In this document: in pieces, positions 1 through 5,448 of the stretch
Position numbering within the stretch: the first letter of the stretch is position 1
How the letters are laid out: every line of letters starts with the position of its first letter
NCBI GenBank assembly: GCA_023422695.1
Contig: JAFAGN010000092.1
Location: forward strand, 1-5,531
Source of the DNA: Pseudomonadota bacterium
GTDB taxonomy: Bacteria > Pseudomonadota > Alphaproteobacteria > Sphingomonadales > Sphingomonadaceae
Direction of reading: 5' to 3'
DNA: 5,531 nucleotides
Notes under the pieces: generated by a model
Databases searched by the model: none
What the model was told of the DNA's origin: nothing
The model's input: only the letters and a program-made list of their open reading frames with translations
Translations under genes and position numbers: made by a program

Positions 1-1178
1 TGCGCCGTCGTTGGTTCCGTGCCGCCCTGGACCCCGGCTTTCGCCGGGGAGCGATCTGTTACGATCCCTTCCTCGACCAACCACCGCGCCAGCTTCGCCA
101 CCCGCTCGACCTTGTCGGCAACGGTGCCCAGCTTCTCGTGGAACGTAATCCGATCCAACTTCTTCGCATGATCTTCTAGCCGGGTCTTGCGATCCTGCTC
201 CCAAAAGAAGCGCGCGTCGGACAATCGCGCCGCGAGCACCTTGCGGTTGCCCGCGACGATCTCGACCCCGCCGTCATGCGCCGCGATATTCGCGGTGCAG
301 ACAAAGCCGTTGGCCAGCTTCCCATCCGCACCGTTCACGACGAAATATTTCTGGTTCACCCGCGCCGTAAGCTGGATAACCTCGGGCGGCACCTCCAGAA
401 ACGCTTCGTCGAAGCGGCCGAGCAGCGGCACCGGCCATTCGGTCAGCCCGGCGTTCTCGATGACCAGCCCCTCGTCCTCGACCAGCGTCAGCCCGGCATC
501 AGCCGCGGCCTTTGCAGCGCCGTCGCGGATGATTGCCTGCCGCTCCTCATGGTCGACGATGACGTGGCAGGCGCGCAGCTTCTCGGCATAGTCCGCTGCC
601 GAGCCGATCGTGATCTCGCCCGGGCAGTGGAAGCGGTGGCCGCGTGTGGCGAACCCGGCGGAAATTCCCCCAACTTCACACGCAATCAACTCTTCGCCAA
701 AGATCGCAACGATGCCCGACAGCGGGCGCACCCAGCGCAGGCTCTCGCTGCTCGCGCTGTCCTTGCCCCAGCGCATCGACTTGGGCCAGGCGAAGGCGCG
801 GATGACCGCGGGGATCGCCTCGGCCAGCACTTCGGCGGTTGCCCGACCGGGCTTGTCGATCACGGCGAAATAGACGCCGTCGCGGTCTTCGAGCTGGTCC
901 TGCGTCAGCCCGGTCTTGCGGAGGAAACCCTCGAGCGCCTGCGGCGGCGCGCTGCTGCGCGGCCCCTTGAGTTCCTCGCTGACCGCCGCGGTTGCGTCGG
1001 GGAGGCCTTTCGCGATCAGCGCAAGGCGGCGCGGCGTCGACCAGATGGTGAGGTCGCCGACGTCGATGCCCGCGGCGCTCATCTGGGCGCGGAACAGCTT
1101 GTCCAGCTCGGCGCGCGCGCCTGCCTGCATCCGCGCCGGAATTTCCTCGCTGCGAAGCTCAAGAAGAAAATCGGTCAC
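1..1178 (-). CDS. glyS: Glycyl-tRNA synthetase beta subunit, 5' part (cut by the left edge)
   Basis: This is the beta subunit of the two-subunit bacterial glycyl-tRNA synthetase, a cytoplasmic enzyme that charges tRNA-Gly with glycine; the beta chain contributes tRNA recognition. Reading leftwards from 1178 the frame is open to the edge (392 codons plus 2 bases), somewhat over half of the usual length of about 690 residues. The N-terminus carries the family signature LLELRSEEIPARM (residues 5-17). It is followed by STPRRLAL, WPKSMRWG, RGHRFH and the QLTARVNQKYFVV block, then RFFWEQDRKTRLEDHAKKL and FHEKLGT, all in family order. The start is GTG at 1176-1178, overlapping the glyQ stop (GTGA) by 4 bases, so translation is probably coupled. 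Oddity: codons 377-383 are formed by a CCCCGGC/GCCGGGG palindrome (32-49), giving a SPAKAGV peptide where the family has a variable loop between helices. The frame survives it. The identification is firm; the extent of the inserted segment is not visible. Confidence 0.97.
   Translation of the reverse strand, partial: MTDFLLELRSEEIPARMQAGARAELDKLFRAQMSAAGIDVGDLTIWSTPRRLALIAKGLPDATAAVSEELKGPRSSAPPQALEGFLRKTGLTQDQLEDRDGVYFAVIDKPGRATAEVLAEAIPAVIRAFAWPKSMRWGKDSASSESLRWVRPLSGIVAIFGEELIACEVGGISAGFATRGHRFHCPGEITIGSAADYAEKLRACHVIVDHEERQAIIRDGAAKAAADAGLTLVEDEGLVIENAGLTEWPVPLLGRFDEAFLEVPPEVIQLTARVNQKYFVVNGADGKLANGFVCTANIAAHDGGVEIVAGNRKVLAARLSDARFFWEQDRKTRLEDHAKKLDRITFHEKLGTVADKVERVAKLARWLVEEGIVTDRSPAKAGVQGGTEPTTA
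32..49. repeat. REP-like palindrome inside glyS
   Basis: The plus strand reads CCCCGGC TTTC GCCGGGG: a perfect 7-bp inverted repeat around a 4-base loop. It is followed on the glyS sense strand by TCCAGGGCGGCACGG, a context I associate with abundant short repeats between sphingomonad genes. Here it lies within the glyS reading frame without breaking it (codons 377-383). The repeat-family assignment comes from recall of similar sequences and was not searched. A partner palindrome, if the element is a doublet, would lie left of the window. Confidence 0.65.
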
Positions 1179-2098
1179 AGCGTCCACCCCGGATATTTTG
1201 CGGTCCACGCCGCCGACTGGCTGTCGATCCACGCCTTGCAGCTGCCCTTTGCCAGGTCGCGGACGCGGGCCATGTAATTGGCGCGTTCCTGGACGCTGAT
1301 CACGCCGCGGGCTTGCAGCAGGTTGAACAGATGGCTCGCCTCGATCGCCTGGTCATAGGCCGCGAGCGGCACCCCGGCTTCGATCGCGCGCTGGCATTCG
1401 GCCTCGGCGGCCTTGAAGCCCGCGAACAGGCTGTCGGTGTCGGCGACCTCGAAATTCCATTTCGAGAACTGGCGTTCGTTTTCCAGGAACACGTCGCCAT
1501 AGCTGACCGCCGCGACATCGCCGACCGCGTTCGAAAAGCGCAGGTCGTACACATTGTCGACATTCTGGATATACATGGCGAGGCGTTCGAGCCCGTAGGT
1601 CAGCTCGCCCGCGACGGGCTTGCAGTCGAAGCCGCCCATCTGCTGGAAGTAAGTGAACTGGGTGACTTCCATGCCGTCGCACCAGACTTCCCAGCCCAGC
1701 CCCCACGCGCCGAGCGTGGGCGATTCCCAATCATCCTCGACGAAGCGGATGTCGTGGAGCAGCGGGTCGATACCGATCGCGGCAAGGCTGCCCAGATATT
1801 GTTCCTGCAGGTCGGCGGGCGACGGCTTCAGGATCACCTGATACTGATAATAATGCTGGAGGCGGTTGGGATTCTCGCCATAGCGGCCGTCGGTCGGGCG
1901 GCGGCTCGGCTGGACATAGGCCACATTCCACGGCTCGGGGCCGAGGCTGCGCAAGGTCGTCGCCGGGTGAAACGTCCCTGCCCCCACGCGCATGTCATAG
2001 GGCTGCAGGATCGCGCAGCCGCGTGCGCTCCAATAATTGTGGAGCGTCAGGATCATGTCCTGAAAGCTCAAGGGTTTCTTCTCTGCCGCGTCGGCCAC
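1175..2098 (-). CDS. glyQ: Glycyl-tRNA synthetase alpha subunit
   Basis: This is the catalytic alpha subunit of alpha2beta2 glycyl-tRNA synthetase, a class II enzyme that makes glycyl-adenylate and transfers glycine to tRNA-Gly together with GlyS. The protein is 307 residues, close to the E. coli length of 303. Clear family blocks are QPYDMRVGAGTFHP (32-45), QPSRRPTDGRYGENPNR (63-79), RFVEDDWESPTLGAWGLGWEVW (118-139, quoted here only as the block that binds substrate), GMEVTQFTYFQQMGG (142-156) and the motif-3 segment with GLER (169-172). The start is GTG at 2096-2098. It places SFQDMILTLHNYW exactly where homologues have it, whereas the next ATG (codon 15) would cut into this conserved segment. 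A weak purine-rich ribosome site (AAAGAG) precedes it. The stop overlaps the glyS start by 4 bases. I found no convincing promoter on this strand in the 230-base upstream region. No defect is visible. Confidence 0.98.
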   Translation of the reverse strand: MADAAEKKPLSFQDMILTLHNYWSARGCAILQPYDMRVGAGTFHPATTLRSLGPEPWNVAYVQPSRRPTDGRYGENPNRLQHYYQYQVILKPSPADLQEQYLGSLAAIGIDPLLHDIRFVEDDWESPTLGAWGLGWEVWCDGMEVTQFTYFQQMGGFDCKPVAGELTYGLERLAMYIQNVDNVYDLRFSNAVGDVAAVSYGDVFLENERQFSKWNFEVADTDSLFAGFKAAEAECQRAIEAGVPLAAYDQAIEASHLFNLLQARGVISVQERANYMARVRDLAKGSCKAWIDSQSAAWTAKYPGWTL

Positions 2099-2117
2099 AA
2101 TCCGCTCTTTCGCAGGT

Positions 2118-2131
2118 GCAACAAGTGTTGC
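2118..2131. promoter_or_regulatory. Inverted repeat upstream of glyQ
   Basis: GCAACA AG TGTTGC is a perfect 6-bp inverted repeat with a 2-base spacer, starting 20 bases upstream of the glyQ GTG. The spacer is too short for a stable full RNA hairpin, so a protein-binding site is the more natural reading. It could also be chance in 230 bases of intergenic DNA. No binding protein can be named. Confidence 0.25.
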
Positions 2132-2212
2132 CGCCCTTGGCGCAGCGGGGTCGCAGGGTCAAGGCTCACCGCCGGATCGCGCCACACTCATTTGAGGTAT
2201 CAAGTCAGGCAC

Positions 2213-2266
2213 ACAAAACTTTTTGTAATGTGTTGTTGACATGGTCAGCGAATCGCGACATATAGT
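2213..2266 (+). promoter_or_regulatory. Promoter of the UrcA-family gene, with A/T-rich upstream tract
   Basis: A perfect -35 box TTGACA lies at 2236-2241. The best -10 match is TATAGT at 2261-2266, with a 19-base spacer; CATATA at 2259-2264 would give the usual 17 but matches less well. Directly upstream, 2213-2232 is strikingly A/T-rich for this genome, with A- and T-runs placed like an UP element. Within it, ACAAAA CT TTTTGT (2213-2226) is a perfect inverted repeat. The predicted start of transcription falls near 2272-2274. The long spacer is the main weakness of the call. Confidence 0.55.
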
Positions 2267-2273
2267 CATGCAT

Positions 2274-2292
2274 ACCTGACATGATGACAGGT
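2274..2292. promoter_or_regulatory. 19-bp inverted repeat, candidate operator
   Basis: ACCTGACATGATGACAGGT has arms ACCTG and CAGGT and an inner CAT-G-ATG. It is symmetric except for one A/A pair and the central base. It begins about 8 bases after the -10 box, at the expected transcription start, where a repressor would block initiation. The outer arms are the same as those of the Vibrio fischeri lux box, but that box is 20 bp and no LuxR-type gene is in the window. An RNA hairpin in the leader is an alternative. Confidence 0.4.
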
Positions 2293-2336
2293 GAACATGA
2301 CCAAGATGATATGCCAAGGAGAATTGACATGATGAC
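2277..2336 (+). repeat. 12-base direct repeat spanning the leader and start codon
   Basis: TGACATGATGAC occurs at 2277-2288 (inside the inverted repeat) and again at 2325-2336 (over the start of the UrcA-family gene). The copies are offset by 48 bases, which is 16 whole codons, so the upstream copy supplies an in-frame ATGATG with no ribosome site. Only the two terminal 12-base units are identical; the sequence between them is not repeated. Confidence 0.5.
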
Positions 2337-2655
2337 CCGCACCCTGATCCTCGCCCTTTCGCTGACCATCGCCGCGGCGCCGGCAGCCGCGCAGACCGAC
2401 GATGCAAGCATTGCCGTCAACATCAACGACCTCGATCTGACGCGGGCGACCGACCGCGATCGACTGGACAGCCGCCTGAAAAGCGCAGCACGCCGCCTGT
2501 GCCAGACGGCCGCCCGCGGCACCGCCGAACAGGCGCGTCAGTCGGCCTGCATGACCGCCGCGCTCGCCCAGGCCGCGCCGCAAGCCGACCGGGCGATCGC
2601 GCAGGCGCAGAGCGGAACGCAGCTCGCCCTGCTGACGCTGCCGACGGCTCGCTGA
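2329..2655 (+). CDS. UrcA-family small exported protein
   Basis: The protein has 108 residues. Residues 1-21 form a Sec signal peptide (MMTRT, then a hydrophobic LILALSLTIAAAP core, AAA before Q22), so the mature protein of about 87 residues should be periplasmic. It begins with a short beta-like segment (IAVNINDLDLT, 28-38), followed by a helical region with RLKSAARRLC (49-58) and RQSACMTAAL (70-79). The DLDL motif and two cysteines (C58, C74), each within an alanine-rich helix, match the UrcA family, which is common in sphingomonads and caulobacters; its biochemical role is unknown. The cysteines may form a disulfide (inference). The start at 2329 is chosen because AAGGAGA (2316-2322) is ideally placed. 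An upstream in-frame ATG at 2281 has no ribosome site and would bury the signal peptide. The gene is divergent from glyQ, has its own promoter, and is followed by hairpins, so it is probably monocistronic. Confidence 0.85.
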   Translation: MMTRTLILALSLTIAAAPAAAQTDDASIAVNINDLDLTRATDRDRLDSRLKSAARRLCQTAARGTAEQARQSACMTAALAQAAPQADRAIAQAQSGTQLALLTLPTAR

Positions 2656-2679
2656 GGACGGGAACAGGATGGCTTCGTT

Positions 2680-2709
2680 CCGACCGCATCAGCCTTGGTG
2701 GCCGGTCGG
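2680..2709 (+). terminator. First hairpin after the UrcA-family gene
   Basis: CCGACCG (2680-2686) and CGGTCGG (2703-2709) form a perfect 7-bp stem, with a possible inner GCC/GGC pairing (2692-2694 with 2700-2702). It begins 25 bases after the stop codon. No T-run follows, so it is more likely a 3'-end stabilising structure or part of a composite terminator than a complete intrinsic terminator. Confidence 0.4.
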
Positions 2710-2715
2710 CGACTT

Positions 2716-2758
2716 GGGCTGGAGTGCCGGACCTTCCCCGGTGACGGCACTCCAGTCC
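2716..2758 (+). terminator. Strong hairpin, probable terminator of the UrcA-family gene
   Basis: CTGGAGTGCCG (2719-2729) pairs perfectly with CGGCACTCCAG (2745-2755). GGG (2716-2718) against TCCC (2756-2758) extends this to 14 pairs with one G-U. An inner ACC/GGT (2731-2733 with 2740-2742) caps it around a TTCCCC loop. Only CTTGC follows, so the T-tract is poor. The position between two transcription units and the stem strength favour termination; a structured small RNA cannot be excluded. Confidence 0.55.
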
Positions 2759-2852
2759 CTTGCAGCAACGAAGCATCGCCCCGAACCTGTCGCGACGCTA
2801 TCCACGATCCCGAATGGACAAATTCGCATTGCCCGGCATTTTGATGCTTTAT

Positions 2853-2867
2853 GGGAAATGATGTCCC
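2853..2867. promoter_or_regulatory. 15-bp near-palindrome upstream of the XRE regulator
   Basis: GGGAAATGATGTCCC is symmetric except for one A/G pair and the central G. It ends 27 bases before the start codon of the XRE-type regulator. Small XRE regulators commonly repress their own operon through such a site, so an autoregulatory operator is a fair guess. I could not place a good -35/-10 pair around it. The remaining bases between 2759 and 2852 show nothing I recognise. Confidence 0.35.
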
Positions 2868-2894
2868 TTCGACGGAAAGGCTGGTGAGGCACCG

Positions 2895-3107
2895 ATGAAC
2901 AACAAATTGAAAGTGCTGCGCGCGATGCGAAACTGGAGTCAGGCGGAACTCGCCGATCGGCTCGACGTGTCGCGGCAAGCCGTCAACGCCATCGAAACAG
3001 GAAAATACGACCCGTCGCTGCCGCTCGCTTTCAAGCTGGCGCGGCTGTTCGAAATGCCGATCGAGGACATCTTTGATGACGGCCATGAAGGAAATGACGA
3101 TGAATAA
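2895..3107 (+). CDS. Small XRE-family (Cro/CI-type HTH) transcriptional regulator
   Basis: The protein has 70 residues and is almost entirely one HTH_3 domain. KLKVLRAMRNWSQAELADRL (4-23) covers helices 1-2, VSRQAVNAIETGKYDPSL (25-42) contains the recognition helix and the typical E-x-G-K-Y-x-P turn, and PLAFKLARLFEMPIEDIF (43-60) closes the fold. An acidic tail follows (DDGHEGNDDE). This matches the YozG-like minimal XRE regulators, which bind DNA as dimers and have no sensing domain. The start ATG follows GGTGAGG with a 5-base gap. It overlaps the next gene by 8 bases, so the two are probably co-translated and the regulator likely controls the membrane protein. The near-palindrome at 2853-2867 is its likeliest target. 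A toxin/antitoxin role is possible in principle, but nothing in the partner resembles a known toxin. Confidence 0.92.
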   Translation: MNNKLKVLRAMRNWSQAELADRLDVSRQAVNAIETGKYDPSLPLAFKLARLFEMPIEDIFDDGHEGNDDE

Positions 3108-3537
3108 TGCCGGTTCAAGCAAGCCGCGGCGCACCCTCTCGCCGCGTCAACGCCGCTATCGTTTTGCGCTTGGCTTCGCCGCCGTCGTCGGCGGGATCGT
3201 CGGCGGGTGGATGGTTGCCGACCAGCCCGTGGGCCGCGACGGCATCGAAATGGCGGTCAGCGGATCGCTCAGTACAAATTTTGCCATCGGCGCCTCCTTG
3301 TTCTGGCTGATCGGTCTTGGCATCTCGATGGTGATCTATCACCGATCGATCGACGATCATGAAGAGCGCGCGTGGCTGTGGGCGGGATTGGCGGGCTGGT
3401 ACGCCTTCATCGTCCCGGCGCCGATATGGTGGGTGCTGCACCGCGCCGACCTTGCCCCGCCCGCCGATGCGATGCTGCTGTTCGCCCTGTCGATGGTCGT
3501 GAATGCGATCGTCTGGCTGTGGCTCAAATTCCGGTAA
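3100..3537 (+). CDS. Four-helix membrane protein of unknown function, partner of the XRE regulator
   Basis: I do not recognise a named family with confidence. The protein has 145 residues: a basic cytosolic N-terminus (KPRRTLSPRQRRYR, 8-21), then four hydrophobic helices at about 22-40 (glycine-rich), 60-80, 92-114 (with a PAPIWWVL stretch) and 124-142, ending in LKFR. A charged HRSIDDHEER loop (81-90) lies between helices 2 and 3, placing both ends and this loop in the cytosol by the positive-inside rule. The start at 3100 is chosen because AAGGA (3088-3092) sits 7 bases before it. In-frame ATGs at 3076, 3085 and 3094 lie deeper in the upstream gene and are less well placed. Pairs of a minimal XRE regulator and a small multi-span membrane protein recur in bacteria, and the regulator usually controls the pair; the job of the membrane protein is unknown. 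The 49 bases after it are pyrimidine-rich, without an obvious terminator or promoter. Confidence 0.85.
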   Translation: MNNAGSSKPRRTLSPRQRRYRFALGFAAVVGGIVGGWMVADQPVGRDGIEMAVSGSLSTNFAIGASLFWLIGLGISMVIYHRSIDDHEERAWLWAGLAGWYAFIVPAPIWWVLHRADLAPPADAMLLFALSMVVNAIVWLWLKFR

Positions 3538-3586
3538 GAATTTTCGCTCTCCCCTTCCCCATCCCATCAGGTCATAAGGACCAATA

Positions 3587-4552
3587 ATGAAAGGATATTC
3601 TCCCATGAAAAAATGGATCAAGACGCTCGCTGCCACCTGCGCCGTCATTCCCTTTGCCCAATGCGCGGTGCTGCCGGGCAGCAATGTCGCGTCGGCTGCC
3701 GAGCCTGCCGCTGCGGTTGCCGCCGCCCCGACCCCGCTGACCGACGCCGACCCCGCGCTATGGGTGGTCAAGGACGATGACACGACGATCTATCTGTTCG
3801 GCACCGTCCATGTGCTGAAGCCCGGGCTCAGCTGGTTCGACGAAGCGGTAAAGGACGCGTTCGACAAATCGGACGAGATGATGCTCGAACTTGTGATGCC
3901 CGAAGATCAGGCCGCGGTCGCCAAAACGATGATGCCGCTGGCGATGGACATGACCGGCAAGACCATCCCCTCGCGGCTGACCGCCGACGAACTCAAGGCC
4001 TATCGGGCCGCGCTGGTGAGCGTCGGCGTACCGGACGTTGCCTTTGACAATTTCGAACCGTGGTTTCCGGCGATGACCCTGTCGGTGCTGCCGCTGACCA
4101 AGCTGGGATATGATCCCGAACAGGGCGCCGAAAAGCTGCTGACCAAATTTGCCAAGGCAGGCAACAAGCCGGTGTCGGGGCTGGAAACGCTCGAAGAACA
4201 GCTGGGCTTTTTCGATCAGCTGCCCGACACCCAGCAGGTCACTTTCCTGAATTCGGTGGTCAGGGACATGGACAAGCTGGGGCCGATGCTCGACAAGATG
4301 GTGGCGCTGTGGGCGAAGGGCGATCCCGAGGGATTGGCTGTCGCGATGAACGAGAGCCTCGCGGCGACCCCCGAACTGGCAAAACCTTTGCTCTATGATC
4401 GCAACGCGCGCTGGGCCGACCAGATCAAGACGCGGATGGACAAGCCGGGTACGGTGTTCATCGCGGTCGGCGCGGGGCATCTGGCGGGCGAAAAGAGCGT
4501 GCAGGATTATCTGAAGGCGCGCGGACTGACCGCGACACGGGTCGCGTATTGA
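3587..4552 (+). CDS. TraB/GumN-family exported protein (first of a tandem pair)
   Basis: The protein has 321 residues and belongs to the TraB/PrgY/GumN family of the Tiki/EreA/ChaN superfamily, whose metal-dependent hydrolase members use two GxxH motifs and an acidic residue. All are present: GTVH (72-75), E101 in MLELV, and GAGH (295-298). Typical family blocks LWVVKDDDTTIYLFGT, KPVSGLETLEEQLGFFDQLP and DRNARWADQI also appear. The substrate is unknown. A Sec signal peptide (KKWIK, hydrophobic stretch, ASA before AE near residue 38) followed by an A/P-rich linker suggests a periplasmic protein; the two signal-region cysteines lack a lipobox context. Two starts are possible: ATG 3587 (AAGGA at 3576-3580, 6-base gap) and ATG 3605 (AAGGA at 3591-3595, 9-base gap). 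The second gives a more standard signal peptide, but the first has better spacing. The stop overlaps the next gene by 4 bases, and the two products are paralogues. Confidence 0.93.
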   Translation: MKGYSPMKKWIKTLAATCAVIPFAQCAVLPGSNVASAAEPAAAVAAAPTPLTDADPALWVVKDDDTTIYLFGTVHVLKPGLSWFDEAVKDAFDKSDEMMLELVMPEDQAAVAKTMMPLAMDMTGKTIPSRLTADELKAYRAALVSVGVPDVAFDNFEPWFPAMTLSVLPLTKLGYDPEQGAEKLLTKFAKAGNKPVSGLETLEEQLGFFDQLPDTQQVTFLNSVVRDMDKLGPMLDKMVALWAKGDPEGLAVAMNESLAATPELAKPLLYDRNARWADQIKTRMDKPGTVFIAVGAGHLAGEKSVQDYLKARGLTATRVAY

Positions 4553-5448
4553 TTTCGCACCCGCATCGCTTCCGACATTGGGGTCGCCGCATAGCGGCGG
4601 CCCTTTTGCCGTTCATGCTGGCCGGATGCGGCACCAGCGAGCCTGCACCGGAGGCGCGGCCCGCGATGTGGCTGGTCGCCGACGATGATACGCGCATCTA
4701 TCTGCTCGGCACGATGCACGCCTTGCCCCGCGGGACCGATTGGGACGACGGCCAGGTCGCGGCGGCGATCGCGGCGGCGGACGAGCTGGTGATGGAATTG
4801 TCACCCGCGCAGCTGGCGGCGGCGGGGGCCGAATTTCAAAAACTGGCGCCGCGCACATCACCGCTCGCGATCGACGCGCGGTTGCGCGGCCAGGCGCTGG
4901 CCAACTACCGCGCGCTCGAAAACAGCGGCGACGGATTTGGCGGCGACAAGCTCGACGATTGGGCAGTGCTGGTCCTGATGGGCCAGCGCGCGGCGGCCAA
5001 CGCCGACCTGTCGGGCGCCGATGGCGTCGAAGGGGGTCTGACCCGGCAATTTCAGGCGGCGGGCAAGCCGATCACCGGGCTGGAAACGGCGCGGACGCAG
5101 CTGATGCTGTTCGAAACGCTCGACGCGCCGACCCAGCGCGCCCTGCTGACCCGCGCCGCCGAAGGCGCCGACAAGGCGGTGACCGAAGTCACGGCGCTGA
5201 CGACCGCGTGGCGCCGCGGCGATGTTGCGGCGCTGGAAAAGATGATCAACGAGGATGTCGATGCCGTCCCCGCCGCGCGCCGCGCGATCATCACCGACCG
5301 CAACCGGCGCTGGAGCGCTTGGGTGCAGGAACGGCTGGCGCGGCCTGGAACAGTGCTGATGGCGGTTGGCGCGGGGCATCTGGTGGGACGCGACGGGGTT
5401 CCGGCGATGCTGGAGGCGGAGGGGATGACGGTAACGCGGGTGCAGTAA
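4549..5448 (+). CDS. TraB/GumN-family lipoprotein (second of a tandem pair)
   Basis: The protein has 299 residues and is a diverged paralogue of the upstream gene product. It has GTMH (54-57), E83 in VMELS and GAGH (274-277), plus MWLVADDDTRIYLLGT, KPITGLETARTQLMLFETLD and DRNRRWSAWVQERL. The putative metal-binding set is therefore complete and the protein should be active if the family mechanism holds; the substrate is unknown. The N-terminus has basic residues (RFRHWGRR), a hydrophobic core and a perfect lipobox LAG-C27, so it is probably a lipoprotein. No Asp follows the Cys, which favours the outer membrane by the E. coli rule. The start is TTG at 4549, overlapping the preceding stop (TTGA). 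No ATG or GTG start leaves a usable signal peptide, and no Shine-Dalgarno is evident, so translation probably depends on coupling. A terminator-like hairpin (4581-4607) lies inside its signal-peptide codons. Confidence 0.9.
   Translation: MISHPHRFRHWGRRIAAALLPFMLAGCGTSEPAPEARPAMWLVADDDTRIYLLGTMHALPRGTDWDDGQVAAAIAAADELVMELSPAQLAAAGAEFQKLAPRTSPLAIDARLRGQALANYRALENSGDGFGGDKLDDWAVLVLMGQRAAANADLSGADGVEGGLTRQFQAAGKPITGLETARTQLMLFETLDAPTQRALLTRAAEGADKAVTEVTALTTAWRRGDVAALEKMINEDVDAVPAARRAIITDRNRRWSAWVQERLARPGTVLMAVGAGHLVGRDGVPAMLEAEGMTVTRVQ
4581..4607 (+). terminator. Intrinsic-terminator-like hairpin inside the second TraB gene
   Basis: GGGTCGCCGC (4581-4590) pairs with GCGGCGGCCC (4594-4603) as ten base pairs, including one G-U (4584 with 4600), around an ATA loop, and is followed at once by TTTT (4604-4607). 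It begins 29 bases after the stop of the first TraB gene and encodes residues 12-20 of the second. As coding sequence it must be read through for the second gene to be made, so a partial terminator or translation-controlled attenuator is the likely role. The T-run is short, and the structure could be a by-product of alanine and arginine codons. Confidence 0.5.

Noticed and set aside
276..1277. 333-codon plus-strand open frame opposite glyS
   Set aside because: It is the antisense of a strongly conserved glyS sequence. GC-rich codon use leaves long open frames on the opposite strand, and the product shows no recognisable domain.
1371..1380. A second CCCCGGCTT-like start of the glyS palindrome, inside glyQ
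   Set aside because: Only the left arm matches; it encodes conserved-region residues (EAGVP) in glyQ and no right arm follows, so it is coincidence.
1313..2239. 308-codon plus-strand open frame opposite glyQ
   Set aside because: It is a shadow of glyQ; every conserved GlyQ block lies on the minus strand in the proper frame.
2099..2328. T-box or other glycine-responsive riboswitch upstream of glyQ
   Set aside because: No T-box stems or terminator/antiterminator pair is visible on the minus strand, and T-boxes are not expected in alphaproteobacteria.
2669..2887. Possible 72-codon gene in the gap before the XRE regulator
   Set aside because: It runs through both hairpins, lacks a well-spaced ribosome site, and its composition looks like non-coding DNA.
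2538..3134. 198-codon minus-strand open frame across the gap and the XRE gene
   Set aside because: It runs antisense to the clear XRE domain and the 3' part of the urcA-type gene, with no ribosome site or family motif seen.
3115..3783. 222-codon minus-strand open frame opposite the membrane protein
   Set aside because: It is antisense to two better-supported genes, with no recognised domain or ribosome site.
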